Below, piece by piece: positions 32,400 to 45,300 of a DNA stretch of 64,000 nucleotides. This DNA is from Trifolium pratense. Lineage: Eukaryota; Streptophyta; Magnoliopsida; Fabales; Fabaceae. How positions within the stretch are numbered: position 1 is the stretch's first letter; each line of letters opens with the position of its first letter. A program made the position numbers and the translations under genes. The notes beneath the pieces were generated by a model. The model was not told where the DNA came from. It did no database searches and saw nothing but the letters and a program-made list of their open reading frames with translations. The DNA lies in NCBI RefSeq assembly GCF_020283565.1, contig NC_060059.1, positions 53,572,236 through 53,636,235 on the forward strand, written 5' to 3'.

Positions 32400-34888
32400 T
32401 TTCCCTGTAAAAATTCTCTGGTAAGAAAATCTGGTAATGAATTCTTTTCTCCTTTAATATGTTCTATATCAAAATCAAAACACGATAATAAGGCTTGCCA
32501 TCTGGCAAAAATATGTTTGCAAACTAAATTCTTAACATCTTTTTGTAAAACTTCTTTTGCAGCCTTACAATCAGATCTTAATAAAAATTTCTTTGAAAAT
32601 AGATCATCTTGAAATTTAGTAATACATAAAACAATGGCCAAAACTTCTTTTTTAATAGTACTGTATTTTAGTTGTGCCGGATTCCAGGTTCCAGAATAAT
32701 ATCTAACCACTTGCTCTAGGGACGACTCGGGTAATCTTTGTTTTAATATTCCTCCAAATCCTAAATCAGAGGAATCAGTTTCTACAATAAGAAAAGCTTG
32801 GGGATCTGGGATTCCTAAGCAGGGTAGTCTTTTAATTAGTTGCTTAATTTTTCTAATACTTTGACTCATGGTATCATCCCATGGGGGAGGATTCTTCTTA
32901 AGTCTTTTGAACAAAGGTAAACAAATGATCCTAATGTTGGGAATAAAGTCAGCCACATAATTTACACATCCTAAAAATCTTTGTAATTGAGTTTTATCTT
33001 TTAATTCATCTGGGAATTTATCTCCAAATTCTATAGCTCTACTAATGGGAGTAATAGTTCCTTGATATATGTTAAATCCTAAAAATCTCACATTAACTTG
33101 GAATAATTTCATTTTTCTGGCTGATAAAACTAATCCATTGTTTTTAATGATTTCAAAGAATTTCTCTAAGTGGTCAAAATGTTCATTTAGAGATTTGGAA
33201 AATACTAATATGTCATCTAAATAGACAATAAAAAACTCTTGATAATCATTTAATATATCATTCATAATGTGCTGGAATTCACTAGGAGCATTTTTTAGTC
33301 CTAGGGGCATTACATTCCATTCATAATGACCGAAGGGAACTACAAAAGCAGTTTTATATTTATCTTTTTCTTCTAATTGAATTTGATAATATCCTGACTT
33401 TAAATCAAATTTAGAAAATATAATTGAATTAGATAATCGTCCTATTAAATCCTTTTTATTAGGAATGGGATATCTAATCCATTGAAGCACTTTATTTAAG
33501 GGTTTATAATTAATAACTAATCTGGGAGCACCTCTCTCTAATTCTCCCGGATTATTGACATAAAATCCTGTACAACTCCAAGGAGATTTACTGGGTCGAA
33601 TTAATTTTTTATCTAAATAATCTTTAATTTCCTTTTTACAATATTCTAAATATTGCTGATTCATTTGAATTGGTCTTGCCTTTGTGGGTATAGACCTTTC
33701 ATTAAAGTTAGGTTCATATGGTAATGTTACAATATGCTTCTTCCTATCCCAAAAGGCATTGGGATGTTCGGAACATATTTCTTTTTCAAAACGTTGCTGT
33801 AATAGAATAATTTTGTCTTTTATATTTTTAGATTCTAATTGGCTTTCTATCCTTTTATATTGAATTTCTTTATTCAGCATATTAATATGTTTTTTCTTTT
33901 GAGAAATTAAATTAATTGTAGATGTGGAAAGGTTTTGAACAGTATTTAAATCTTTAATTCTAGGTGCTTCGAAAAATCTAAATATAACTTCCCTTCCCAG
34001 GGCGTTTGAAGTGATAGCTTCATGAGAAACTGTAAAAGGGTATAATAATGAAAGAAACGGTGTACCTAAAATGATATGTTGATGAATATTTTTTACTAAT
34101 AAAAAATGAGTTTTATAACAAATATGATCTTTACAGATCTTAGCATCTGCTAATTTATACTGAACTTGTAATCTATGACCTCCTGCACCACTTAATCCTT
34201 GCAAAGTTTTTTCATAAAATTTTGTAGGTATTAATCCTTCTTGGATACAGTTCATGTCTGCACCAGAATCTATTAACGCTACTAGATCAAATCGTTGATC
34301 TTTAACAAGAAAAGTAATGGGACAAAGCCATTTATGTGTAATCATACTATTTAGAGTGGCAATATAGGGGGGACTATCCATATCTTGCTTCATATTTGAA
34401 GTTCCAACTTCATTATTTATAATTTGTTTTCCCTTTAATTCTAAGTATTTAACTTCTAGCTTTAAATCTTTTACCTTTAATAAATCTATTTCTTGTTTCA
34501 TGAGAGAGATTTCATTTTGTAAATCTTTAATAGTTATTGGGGGAGTAATAATAGGTTTAAATCTATTCATGATTTCTTTAAATTCTATTTTTTGAACTGT
34601 ATTTTTATTCTTTTCGTCATGATCTATCATGTTTTTAATTTGTAACATGAATTCTTCCTTTTGTGAAGATTCAGGCATATCTCTTAATATACTTATTAAG
34701 GTAGTAGCTTCATCACTAGTAATTACATTTATACCTTTAATACATCTATCGCAAGTACATAATTCAGCTCCTAAACAACAATCTTCTTCAGAACTAATTT
34801 CTGACTCGGAACTAGTTAATATTTGGTTAAGGTCATCTTCTTCACAAGAAGATTCTTCAGAGCTAATAGATGAGGTATCATTTAACAT
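32396..34888 (-). CDS. Pararetrovirus protease-reverse transcriptase-RNase H (segment B, open)
   Basis: An 830-codon open frame. An acidic Ser/Glu stretch comes first, then an aspartic protease with LIDSGADMNC, a linker, RT (FSKFDLKSGYYQI, MPLGLKNAPSEFQ and catalytic YLDD) and RNase H (ETDSSDLGFGG, with the SDCKAA block). These domains replicate caulimovirid genomes by reverse transcription in the cytoplasm. The ATG at 34888 is internal to the ancestral polyprotein. The coat and zinc knuckle lie upstream but out of frame because of the 14-base deletion. It is the best-preserved viral reading frame in the window, yet it has no promoter in its own segment. Confidence 0.85.
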   Translation of the reverse strand: MLNDTSSISSEESSCEEDDLNQILTSSESEISSEEDCCLGAELCTCDRCIKGINVITSDEATTLISILRDMPESSQKEEFMLQIKNMIDHDEKNKNTVQKIEFKEIMNRFKPIITPPITIKDLQNEISLMKQEIDLLKVKDLKLEVKYLELKGKQIINNEVGTSNMKQDMDSPPYIATLNSMITHKWLCPITFLVKDQRFDLVALIDSGADMNCIQEGLIPTKFYEKTLQGLSGAGGHRLQVQYKLADAKICKDHICYKTHFLLVKNIHQHIILGTPFLSLLYPFTVSHEAITSNALGREVIFRFFEAPRIKDLNTVQNLSTSTINLISQKKKHINMLNKEIQYKRIESQLESKNIKDKIILLQQRFEKEICSEHPNAFWDRKKHIVTLPYEPNFNERSIPTKARPIQMNQQYLEYCKKEIKDYLDKKLIRPSKSPWSCTGFYVNNPGELERGAPRLVINYKPLNKVLQWIRYPIPNKKDLIGRLSNSIIFSKFDLKSGYYQIQLEEKDKYKTAFVVPFGHYEWNVMPLGLKNAPSEFQHIMNDILNDYQEFFIVYLDDILVFSKSLNEHFDHLEKFFEIIKNNGLVLSARKMKLFQVNVRFLGFNIYQGTITPISRAIEFGDKFPDELKDKTQLQRFLGCVNYVADFIPNIRIICLPLFKRLKKNPPPWDDTMSQSIRKIKQLIKRLPCLGIPDPQAFLIVETDSSDLGFGGILKQRLPESSLEQVVRYYSGTWNPAQLKYSTIKKEVLAIVLCITKFQDDLFSKKFLLRSDCKAAKEVLQKDVKNLVCKHIFARWQALLSCFDFDIEHIKGEKNSLPDFLTREFLQGK

Positions 34889-35105
34889 AATATCTCTTAA
34901 TACATTAATAAGATTTTCTTTTAACTGATCACTGATGTCTAATTTATGAATTTCGTTAATTTTTTGTTTAACACGGCAAGTTTTTGCATAATGACCAAAA
35001 CGCCCACACTTAAAACATTTAATATCAGATTTATCATTCTGAAATGTCTTCTTTTTTATAAGATTTGTCTTCAGAGGGTTCTTTATTTCTTTTGTAATGA
35101 TTTTT

Positions 35106-36554
35106 TCATTTTTTGTAAGGTTTATAATTGCTAGAGGTTTTCGTGTAATTTTTTCTAACCGTTTTACTAGGGGCTCTAATGGGCTCTATTCCAAATTGTT
35201 CACAAAATGACCCTAATTCTTTTTTACTTTGAGTTACCTCAGATTTAATTTTATTCTGAATTTTAAAATCTGTACAAATTCCTATTCCAGTTTCTATAAT
35301 TTGGCTAGATATTTGTCCAAAAGTTAATATAGAGTAAGGAATGACTCCATTACTCTTAGCTTTAATGGCCATTCTAACCTTTTCTGCTAATAATCTAGGT
35401 AATCCTGCTATAAATCGTTCTTTCCAATAATCGGCACCACCATCAGGTCTATTACATAATTTTGATAAAAACATATCTTTATACCATCGATAATCACTCA
35501 TTGTAGGACAACAAAGGTTTGCTAATTGATCTGCAGCTCTATCCTGTATTTGAGCTGGATCCCCTACAAAGTGTTTGGTAATTGTATATAATAAAGTATT
35601 TATAGCATCTTCATCTCCTAAGACGCATGTTGTTGGATCTAATTTTTTAGCTTCTAAGATAGCATGTTTTTCTTCAGGACTAATTATATTATCCCACCAT
35701 CCTTTTAATTGTCCAGTAAAACCAGTAATTATTAATATAGCAGCTTTTTTATCTGAATTTTCACCTATTGATTTAAAAGCTGTAGTTGCCATGGTAATCT
35801 CTTGAATGGTATTTAATATATTTTGTTCACTATGTCCATCTATGTTCCATTCTATAATTGAATTACCGCTGTAAGAGCTGGCAACCATGTCTCTAGCTTC
35901 TTCAAATTGAAGATCCGGAAAACTAGGTCTAGGATAATAGTTTCTCGTTCTTCCTTGGTAACCCATGTGTTTTCTAATTCTATAAATCTCAGAATTATCC
36001 TCATTCTTCTCTAATATATTTACTTGTGCTTTTGCTTTCCCATTAATAGATAAATCAGATAATTTCTTCATAAGATTATCTACTAATTCATCTTTTCTAG
36101 GCCCTAATTTGACTTCGCTTAAATCCTTCTCAGGGACATTAATCAATTTGTATATAGGTCTTTGCGGATCTAAAGGAAAATCCTTGTAAGACTCTATTTT
36201 ATTATTTGTAAGAGGAGTATGGGACATCTGAGTCTCTACTCTATCTAGCTGATCTGCTATGGTGCTTAATATGGTATTCGAAAAATTCAGCTGAGACTGA
36301 ACTTTTCCTATATCAGCATTTTCTGGTGATTTAAAGGGATAAGCTTCTAAGGGTACACTATGACTTTCTATCTTAATGGCTTCTAACGGAGGATGAACAG
36401 ATTCAACAGTTTTATTGGTTAATGTTGTCCATTTTTTAGCAGTTTTTGTAGTAACATTCAAATAATTTGTTTGTATGAAAGGATTAATTATTTTTTCTTC
36501 TGTACAATATTCTTCAAACCAAGTGAAGAAATAGACATTAATTCTTTTATTTCT
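35106..36554 (-). pseudogene. Pararetrovirus coat protein region (segment B), 5'-truncated
   Basis: The frame is open from the inversion junction (36554) to a TGA at 35106-35108; no true start codon exists because the upstream part is missing. The sequence matches segment C from about 38103 onward. It includes the caulimovirid capsid core (GWWDNIISPEEK and the later YWKERFIAGLP). The TGA after NYKPYKK is also present in segment C. Beyond it the CCHC knuckle (CFKCGRFGHYAKTC, about 34981-35022) is encoded in another frame. Confidence 0.75.
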
Positions 36555-36624
36555 CTCATCATATTTTATGGATTATGTTTTGTTTTTATAAAATTATCAT
36601 CAATTATAACGATCCAGCATATTA

Positions 36625-36637
36625 TGGTATCAGAGCC
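36625..36637 (+). promoter_or_regulatory. Pararetroviral primer-binding site (initiator tRNA-Met)
   Basis: TGGTATCAGAGCC matches the initiator-Met tRNA 3' end used by caulimovirids to prime minus-strand DNA. It marks the discontinuity in virion DNA and coincides with the terminus of segment A. Confidence 0.85.
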
Positions 36638-36867
36638 TTAAGAGGTCTCTTAGAAATTAAAGTTTATTTAAGGTTTTTCGTAAACTAAGATTTACTCCTT
36701 ATTTTCTTATTTGTTTTTTCTATTTCCTAGCGTTGGTAAGCCCGGATAGTTGTGTTGGTAAGCCCATTAAAATCCCAGGAGAGGAGTTAGGTGGTGTTCT
36801 TGCAACCTTTTGAGTCCGTTGGTGTTCCCGTTAAGAAAAGAAAATAAAAATAAAGAAAACAGGAAGT

Positions 36868-37595
36868 ATGTCTAGAATACTTAGAACTTTAAGTGAACTA
36901 GGATCTTCTAGGAGAGATCGTGCCATAGTTACTTCTGGATTATCACCCCAAGAATTAGAAGCTAGAAGTGACCAAAATAGATATCAAAACCATGAATTAG
37001 AAATAGCTGAAATTGAAAACAAATTACAGAATTGGAAATTACCTGAAATCAGTTACAAAGAAATTTATAAAACAAGTATGTTTGACAACTTTAGAGCACA
37101 TAGTATTACTCAAACTATAGAATCATCAAAATCTATAACTCATCAACGAGAAACTATTAATCTATTAAATGAAAAATTACTAGAAGAACATATAAAACAA
37201 GGCTTTCGGTATATTCATTTAGGATTAATTCAAGTTGTGGTAAAACCTCTACATAAATTAGGATTAAATACTCCAATATTACTGGTATTAAGGGACAGCA
37301 TAATTAAAACGTTTCTTGAATCTATAATAGCTATTCTTGAATCAAATTTAAATGATGGACCAGTTTATTTTAACTGTTATCCTAATTACTCTATGAACTT
37401 AACAGATAGTTTCACACCTACATCATTAGTAATTAATATTCAATTATGGATGGCTTATTTAATGAAGGAGTTGCCAATATAGATGTATGTCATAGAATTA
37501 AATATAAAGTTTCAAATATTAATTACAATTTTAAAGCAATTAGAAGTTCGCCGAAGAATGAAACCATTATTGTTGAAGCTAATTTAAGACGATGA
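36868..37595 (+). pseudogene. Pararetrovirus movement protein (segment C), frameshift and TGA
   Basis: It starts MSRILRTLSELGSSRR after the leader. The conserved 30K-type caulimovirid movement core is visible (GFRYIHLGLIQVVVKPL, then ILLVLRDS and NDGPVYFNCYPNYS). About one base is missing near 37,459, after which the product continues in the next frame to a TGA at 37592-37594 following EANLRR. Past that stop the same frame continues into the coat region, so movement and coat were probably one polyprotein. The product would act at plasmodesmata. No second copy of this gene is present in the window. Confidence 0.8.
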
Positions 37596-39782
37596 AATAT
37601 TACTACACCAAAAAGATTAAAGGCTTCTGACTTAAGACAAAAATTACCAGAAGAATGGATATTACAGGATATAATGCCTCCCCCAAAATTAGAATCAAGA
37701 CAACCCAGACAATTTATATTAGAAAATGATGGTAGCATTAGGATCAGAATGAATAGAAGTCAATCCATGAGGATTGAAGAACCTATTAGTAGTAGAGCTA
37801 GTACAAGCTCTAGAAGATCTATAGATTCTACCATTAATATTAATTTAGCAGGAGTTGATTTTACTCCTAATATTCCCCAACCTATCTATGAGACTGAGGG
37901 AAGAAATGATTCTCCTCCTATGTCTCCTACTACCTCACAAATTCTTAATGTTATAGAATTAGAAGGAGAGTTTGAAATAAATAAAGCTTGGATTAGGGAA
38001 GACTTTGAAGCGGATTATAATAAAGAAAAAAGAGATTGGTACTTTGGTACTTTTGAGAAAATACAAACAGCTTATTATCTTAAAAGATTTTATGACTATA
38101 TTAGAAATAAAAGAATTAATGTCTATTTCTTCACTTGGTTTGAAGAATATTGTACAGAACAAAAAATAATTAATCCTTTCATACAAACAAATTATTTGAA
38201 TGTTACTACAAAAACTGCTAAAAAATGGACAACATTAACCAATAAAACTGTTGAATCTGTTCATCCTCCGTTAGAAGCCATTAAGATAGAAAGTCATAGT
38301 GTACCCTTAGAAGCTTATCCCTTTAAATCACCAGAAAATGCTGATATAGGAAAAGTTCAGTCTCAGCTGAATTTTTCGAATACCATATTAAGCACCATAG
38401 CAGATCAGCTAGATAGAGTAGAGACTCAGATGTCCCATACTCCTCTTACAAATAATAAAATAGAGTCTTACAAGGATTTTCCTTTAGATCCGCAAAGACC
38501 TATATACAAATTGATTAATGTCCCTGAGAAGGATTTAAGCGAAGTCAAATTAGGGCCTAGAAAAGATGAATTAGTAGATAATCTTATGAAGAAATTATCT
38601 GATTTATCTATTAATGGGAAAGCAAAAGCACAAGTAAATATATTAGAGAAGAATGAGGATAATTCTTAGATTAATAGAATTAGAAAACACATGGGTTACC
38701 AAGGAAGAACGAGAAACTATTATCCTAGACCTAGTTTTCCGGATCTTCAATTTGAAGAAGCTAGAGACATGGTTGCCAGCTCTTACAGCGGTAATGCAAT
38801 TATAGAATGGAACATAGATGGACATAGTGAACAAAATATATTAAATACCATTCAAGAGATGACCATGGCAGCTACAGCTTTTAAATCAATAGGTGAAAAT
38901 TCAGATAAAAAAGCTGCTATATTAATAATTACTGGTTTTACTGGACAATTAAAAGGATGGTGGGATAATATAATTAGTCCTGAAGAAAAACATGCTATCT
39001 TAGAAGCTAAAAAATTAGATCCAACAACAGGCGTCTTAGGAGATGAAGATGCTGTAAATACTTTATTATATACAATTACCAAACACTTTGTAGGGGATCC
39101 AGCTCAAATACAGGATAGAGCTGCAGATCAATTAACAAACCTTTATTGTCCTACAATGAGTGATTATCGATGGTATAAAGATATGTTTTTATCAAAATTA
39201 TGTAATAGACCTGATGGTGGTGCCGATTATTGGAAAGAACGATTTATAGCAGGATTACCTAGATTATTAGCAGAAAATGTTAGAATGGCCATTAAAGCTA
39301 AGAGTAATGGAGTCATTCCTTACTCTATATTAACTTTTGGACAAATATCTAGCCAAATTATAGAAACTGGAATAGGAATTTGTACAGATTTTAAAATTCA
39401 GAATAAAATTAAATCTGAGGTAACTCAAAGTAAAAAAGAATTAGGGTCATTTTGTGAACAATTTGGAATAGAGCCCATTAGAGCCCCTAGTAAAAAGGTT
39501 AGAAAAAATTACACGAAAACCTCTAGCAATTATAAACCTTACAAAAAATGAAAAAATCATTACAAAAGAAATAAAGAACCCTCTGAAGACAAATCTTATA
39601 AAAAATCTAAGGGAAAAAAGAAGACATTTCAGAATGATAAATCTGATATTAAATGTTTTAAGTGTGGGCGTTTTGGTCATTATGCAAAAACTTGCCGTGT
39701 TAAACAAAAAATTAACGAAATTCATAAATTAGACATCAGTGATCAGTTAAAAGAAAATATTATTAATGTATTAAGAGATATT
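37596..39782 (+). pseudogene. Pararetrovirus coat protein and zinc knuckle (segment C), two stops
   Basis: One frame runs from the end of the movement region to pol and is broken by TAG at 38667-38669 and TGA at 39549-39551. Segment B has a Glu codon where this copy has the TAG, so it is private to segment C. The TGA is shared with B. Parts: a Ser/Arg-rich N-terminal region, capsid core (IEWNIDGHSEQNI, GWWDNIISPEEK, YWKERFIAGLP), a Lys-rich tail, and the CCHC knuckle CFKCGRFGHYAKTC at 39654-39695, which binds nucleic acid during packaging. The 14 bases lost in B are present here, so coat, knuckle and pol share a frame. Confidence 0.8.
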
Positions 39783-41205
39783 ATGTTAAATGATACCTCA
39801 TCTATTAGCTCTGAAGAATCTTCTTGTGAAGAAGATGACCTTAACCAAATATTAACTAGTTCCGAGTCAGAAATTAGTTCTGAAGAAGATTGTTGTTTAG
39901 GAGCTGAATTATGTACTTGCGATAGATGTATTAAAGGTATAAATGTAATTACTAGTGATGAAGCTACTACCTTAATAAGTATATTAAGAGATATGCCTGA
40001 ATCTTCACAAAAGGAAGAATTCATGTTACAAATTAAAAACATGATAGATCATGAAGAAAAGAATAAAAATACAGTTCAAAAAATAGAATTTAAAGAAATC
40101 ATGAATATATTTAAACCTATTATTACTCCCCCAATAACTATTAAAGATTTACAAAATGAAATCTCTCTCATGAAACAAGAAATAGATTTATTAAAGGTAA
40201 AAGATTTAGAGCTAGAAGTTAAATACTTAGAATTAAAGGGAAAACAAATTATAAATAATGAAGTTGGAACTTCAAATATGAAGCAAGATATGGATAGTCC
40301 CCCCTATATTGCCACTCTAAATAGAATGATTACACATAAATGGCTTTGTCCCATTACTTTGCTTGTTAAAGATCAACAATTTGATCTAGTAGCGTTAATA
40401 GATTCTGGTGCAGACATGAACTGTATCCAAGAAGGATTAATACCTACAAAATTTTATGAAAAAACTTTGCAAGGATTAAGTGGTGCAGGAGGTCATAGAT
40501 TACAAGTTCAGTATAAATTAACAGATGCTAAGATCTGTAAAGATCATATTTGTTATAAAACTCATTTTTTATTAGTAAAAAAATATTCATCAACATATCA
40601 TTTTAGGTACACCGTTTCTTTCATTATTATACCATTTTACAGTTTCTCATGAAGCTATCACTTCAAATGCCCTGGGAAGGGAAGTTATATTTAGATTTTT
40701 CGAAGCACCTAGAATTAAAGATTTAAATATTGTTCAAAACCTTTCCACATCTACAATTAATTTAATTTCTCAAAAGAAAATACATATTAATATGCTGAAT
40801 AAAGAAATTCAATATAAAAGGATAGAAAGCCAATTAGAATCTAAAAATATAAAAGACAAAATTATTCTATTACAGCAACGTTTTGAAAAAGAAATATGTT
40901 CCGAACATCCCAATGCCTTTTGGGATAGGAAGAAGCATATTGTAACATTACCATATGAACCTAACTTTAATGAAAGGTCTATACCCACAAAGGCAAGACC
41001 AATTCAAATGAATCAGCAATATTTAGAATATTGTAAAAAGGAAATTAAAGATTATTTAGATAAAAAATTAATTCGACCCAGTAAATCTCCTTGGAGTTGT
41101 ATAGGATTTTATGTCAATAATCCGGGAGAATTAGAGAGAGGTGCTCCCAGATTAGTTATTAATTATAAACCCTTAAAATAAAGTGCTTCAATGGATTAGA
41201 TATCC
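39783..41205 (+). pseudogene. Pararetrovirus protease and N-terminal RT (segment C), frameshifted
   Basis: In frame with the zinc knuckle. The protease active site LIDSGADMNC is intact. One extra A in an A-run near 40,580 and another near 41,175 shift the frame relative to segment B. At 41205 the sequence is interrupted by the SIRE-like element; the rest of RT and RNase H continue at 60293. Confidence 0.82.
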
Positions 41206-42248
41206 TGTTGGGTTTTTGTATGAATTGGCTACATTTTGCAAAAACATATTTTAGCCAAGTGTTGAGACAAGTGTGCTGACCCCAAGTGTTGTGACAAATG
41301 TTGTTACACTTTGGAACAACACCTGACTCTGTATCGTGCGCGCCAGCTAGCGGGTTTAAATTTCTACTCAATCTTTTGAAGATCTGTTTGAATAATTATT
41401 TCAAGGTTTCTTACAGAGGAAGGCGCACGTGTTTAATGTGTTTCATGAGGCAGCTAAACCCTAGTTTTATTTTCCAAAGGAATTATATTTTTGGAAAATA
41501 TATTTTTACGGTTTCAAAAATATAACTATTGATTTCAAAAATATATCACTGCTGCCGCAATTCTAGAAGCCCTAATTTTGTCTTGAAGCCCAAGTCATTC
41601 TACTACTATAAATACGAAGGCAAGCATATGGTTTCAAGCATCTAAAATCGTGTATTACAAAGCGTGTGTTTTTAGGGATTTTAGAGTGTTAATTGTGAGC
41701 CTATCTTGTGTCTCATTGATGCAAGCTTAGGACCTGAGTGTTATTGAGTTGTAAGTGTGAACTTCTCCTAAGCTTTGAAGTACGGAGATTGTTCTATTGT
41801 GTTGTGTGGTTTACTCGCAAGCTTTTAAGCAAGAGTGAATCCTAGTTTCTTAGGAGTGTGTCTCCACCTGTTGTGATTGTGGAATTGAATAGCAGCGCTG
41901 TCTGTGTTGCTAAGGTAGGAATTGGGACGGGGTCTCATATCTAGGAGTTCCTAGGTAGAAGGGTCATTGGGTAGTGATTAAGTGAGAAGTTGTAAACGGG
42001 TGAGTTTAGCTTCGAAGTAATACTGCTGATAGTGGACTTCATTCCTGGATTGGTATCCCCCAGAGTAGGCTTTAGGCTGAACTGGGTTAACAACTCTCGT
42101 GTGTTATTTACTTTACTGTTTGTATTGTTTTATGTTATTTACTCTATTTATAGACAAGTGTTGGCGCACCAGTAACAACATCTGTCTACAACAGACAAGT
42201 GTTGCTACACCTTGAGCAACACCTGTCCACTGTGTGCCAGGAATTTCA
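41206..42248 (+). repeat. SIRE-like 5' LTR
   Basis: TGTTGGG to AATTTCA. 'actactataaatacgaagg' at about 41602 is the TATA region. Both ends contain inverted ACAAGTGTTG / CAACACCTG(TC) words. It is almost identical to 59250-60292. Confidence 0.92.
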
Positions 42249-42250
42249 AT

Positions 42251-42262
42251 TGGCATCAGAGC
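42251..42262 (+). promoter_or_regulatory. SIRE-like primer-binding site
   Basis: TGGCATCAGAGC, two bases after the LTR; one mismatch to the usual initiator-Met PBS TGGTATCAGAGC. Confidence 0.75.
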
Positions 42263-42317
42263 AGGCACCCTGTTCTGAATTTTAGGGTGAGCTCCAGGGA
42301 AATCGTTTCTGGCAAGG

Positions 42318-45300
42318 ATGGACAATGAAGGAGGTTTTGTTACCAGACCACCTCTCTTGGTTGGCGCTTCAAACTATGACTATTGGAAGTCCCGCATGAT
42401 GGCCTTCCTAAAACAAATTGATAGCAAGACATGGAAGGCAATTCTGAGAGGATGGACTCCACCTGTGAAGATGGACAAAGATGGTAAACCAACTCTTGAG
42501 TTGAAATCTGCTGAAGAATGGTCCAAAGAAGAAGATGAGCTTGCTCTTGCAAACTCAAAAGCATTATATGCACTATATAATGGTGTTGACAAGCACATAT
42601 TCAGACTCATCAAAAAGTGTGTCTGTGCTAAGGAAGCTTGGACAATTCTTGAGACTGTTCATGAAGGTACCTCTAAAGTGAAGCTGTCTAAGCTACAACT
42701 CCTAACAACTAAGTTTGAGAATCTAAGAATGAATGATGATGAAACCATTCAGGATTTTCACATGACCATACTTGATTTTGACAATCAATTTGATGCCTTG
42801 GGTGAAAAGATACCTGAAGAAAAGCTGGTAAGAAAAATGCTCAGGTCTCTACCTAAGAAGTTTGACATGAAAGTCACAGCTATAGAAGAAGCAAAGGATA
42901 TCACAGATATGAAGCTAGATGAACTGGTTGGTTCACTACAAACCTATGAGGTAGCCACAAATGAAAAGATGGATAAGAAAAACAAAAGTATTGCTTTTGT
43001 TTCAAATGCTGAGGAAGAAGATCAACTGAGTGACACAGAATCTGAACAAAGCATCTCTGATGCAATGGTTCTTTTGGGAAAACAATTTAATAAGGTGCTA
43101 AAGAGAATGGACAAACGCTCTAAGACAGGTGCAGCTGACATTGGTCGCAACACTTACAGGAATTTCAGAAAACCTGTAACAGATGAGAAATCAGCTCCAA
43201 ATAAAGGTGTTCAATGCCATGAATGTGAAGGGTTTGGTCACATTAGAAGTGAATGTGGAACCTTTCTGAAGAAACAAAAGAAGGGGTTAACTGTAACTTG
43301 GTCAGATGAAGATTCTGAAGGAGAAGCCGATACTGGAAAAGCTATACATGTATTGACAAGTGTTTGCACATCTGACACTGAATCATGTGAAGAAGAACTA
43401 ACCTTTGATGAACTTGCTGAATCATATAAAAAGCTGTGTCTGAAGAGTGCAGAAGTCTGCAGAGTCTCTGAAGAGCAAAAAGAGACAATCACTAAATTGC
43501 AAACTGAGAAAGCTGCTAATTTGTCAAGAATCTCTGAATTTAGTACTAAATGGGAAGATAGTTTAAAGATCATTGAGGAACAGAAGGCAACTATCATAAA
43601 CTTAGAAGCTGACAAGATTAAACAACTGACGGAGATAGCCCATCTGAATGAAGAGGTAACTGAATTAAACTCTCATCTTGAGAATTTAAAGAAGCATGTT
43701 CTTAGGCTATTCAAAGGGAGTGATCTAGATGAAATTCTGGAAACTTTGCCTGCTCCTAGTAGATCCAAAACAGGCATTGGGTATGAATACAAAAATGTTA
43801 ATAGGATTATGGATTACAACAAAGAAGGGAAGTATATACCTGAGATAAGTAAACAACCGTCTCCAAAAATGCATGACAGGATGTCGTCACACCTGTCTCC
43901 TAGACAGCAGAGACAAGTGTTGCCACATGTGGCACCACATCAGCAAAGATGGCAGAGACCTAGGTTTATACCTAGACCAAGAAGCAGGTACCATTCATGG
44001 AGATGTCATCACTGTGGAAGAAAGGGGCACATAAGGCCTTATTGCTACAAACTGTATGGTTATCCAAGTGAAATTCCACAAGAATCTGATCAATCCATCA
44101 CTAAAACAAAGATGGAATGGAAGCAAAAAGATGATGCAACCAATACCAAGGGGTATACAGCTGAAAGCAGTGGGAAAAGTTTGATTGCCCATACATCTCT
44201 CAGAGCATCATCAAAAGAAGATTGGTACTTTGATAGTGGATGTTCCAGACACATGACTGGTGTTGAAAAATATTTAAAGGAAGTAAAATCTTATGCCACA
44301 AGTTTTGTGACATTTGGAGATGGAGCAAAGGGGGAAATCAAAGGTATTGGAAGACTTATTGACCATGGTCTACCAAAACTTGAAAATGTTCTCCTTGTAA
44401 AAGGACTAGCTGCCAATCTAATCAGTATAAGCCAACTATGTGATCAAGGCATGAAAGTCAACTTTACAAAAAATGAATGTCTGGTCAGCAATAATGAAGG
44501 AGACATCCTTATGAGGGGTGTTAGATCAAAAGACAACTGCTACTTGTGGATCCCTTTTGAAGAAGGTAATGTATCTACATGTCTCTTAACTAAAAATGAA
44601 GAGGTTAAGCTGTGGCATCAAAAATTAGGACACCTTAACCTGAAGAGCATGAAGAGAGTCATATCAGAAGAAGCTGTCAGAGGACTACCAATCTTACAGA
44701 TACAGGAAGGCAATATCTGTGGTGAATGTCAGATTGGGAAGCAAACCAAAGTGTCGCACCAAAAGTTGCAACACTTGTCCACCTCTAGAGTTCTTGAGTT
44801 ACTACATATGGATCTGATGGGTCCCATACAAGTTGAGAGTCTTGGAGGTAAGAAATATGTTCTTGTTATTGTTGATGACTTCTCTAGGTATACTTGGGTG
44901 AATTTCATTAGGGAAAAATCTGAGACTTTTGAAGAATTCAAAAATCTTTGTGTACAACTTCAAAAAGAGAAAGACTGTGGTATTGTAAGAATCAGGAGTG
45001 ACCATGGTAAGGAATTTGAAAACTCTAAATTTACTGATTTTTGTGCTGCTGAAGGAATAATTCATGAATTCTCTTCACCAATTACACCTCAACAAAATGG
45101 TGTGGTTGAAAGAAAGAATAGAACCTTACAGGAATCTGCTAGAGCAATGTTGCATGCCAAAAATGTTCCTTACAAGTTCTGGGCTGAAGCCATGAATACA
45201 GCATGTTACATTCACAATAGAGTAACATTAAGGAAAGGTACTGCTACAACATTGTATGAACTATGGAAGAATAGGAAGCCTACTGTGAAGTACTTCCATG

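Larger units (their letters stand above)
31643..36554 (-). mobile_element. Endogenous pararetrovirus segment B (coat to ORF2 5' half)
   Basis: On the minus strand it runs from within the coat region (36554) through protease-RT-RNase H to the middle of ORF2, where it stops at the Tat 3' LTR. It lacks leader, movement protein and promoter. Its right end is joined head to head to segment C. A 14-base deletion in the linker before the zinc knuckle shifts the coat frame relative to pol. Confidence 0.88.
36551..41205 (+). mobile_element. Endogenous pararetrovirus segment C (leader, movement, coat, start of pol)
   Basis: Starting at the head-to-head junction, it has leader, primer-binding site, movement protein, coat, zinc knuckle, protease and the start of RT, then the SIRE-like element with TSD TATCC. 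With segment D it makes about 7.4 kb, close to a full caulimovirid genome. Gene order (movement, coat, protease-RT-RNase H in essentially one frame, separate ORF2) is closest to petuvirus/florendovirus-type genomes; that placement is inferred. Confidence 0.88.

Noticed and set aside
35106..36461. Apparent start of the segment B coat frame at 36461
   Set aside because: That codon is TTG, and homology with segment C runs in frame beyond it to the inversion junction.
36625..36637. tRNA-Met-like sequence as a tRNA gene
   Set aside because: Only the 12-13 bases complementary to the tRNA 3' end are present, in the context of a viral leader; it is a primer-binding site.
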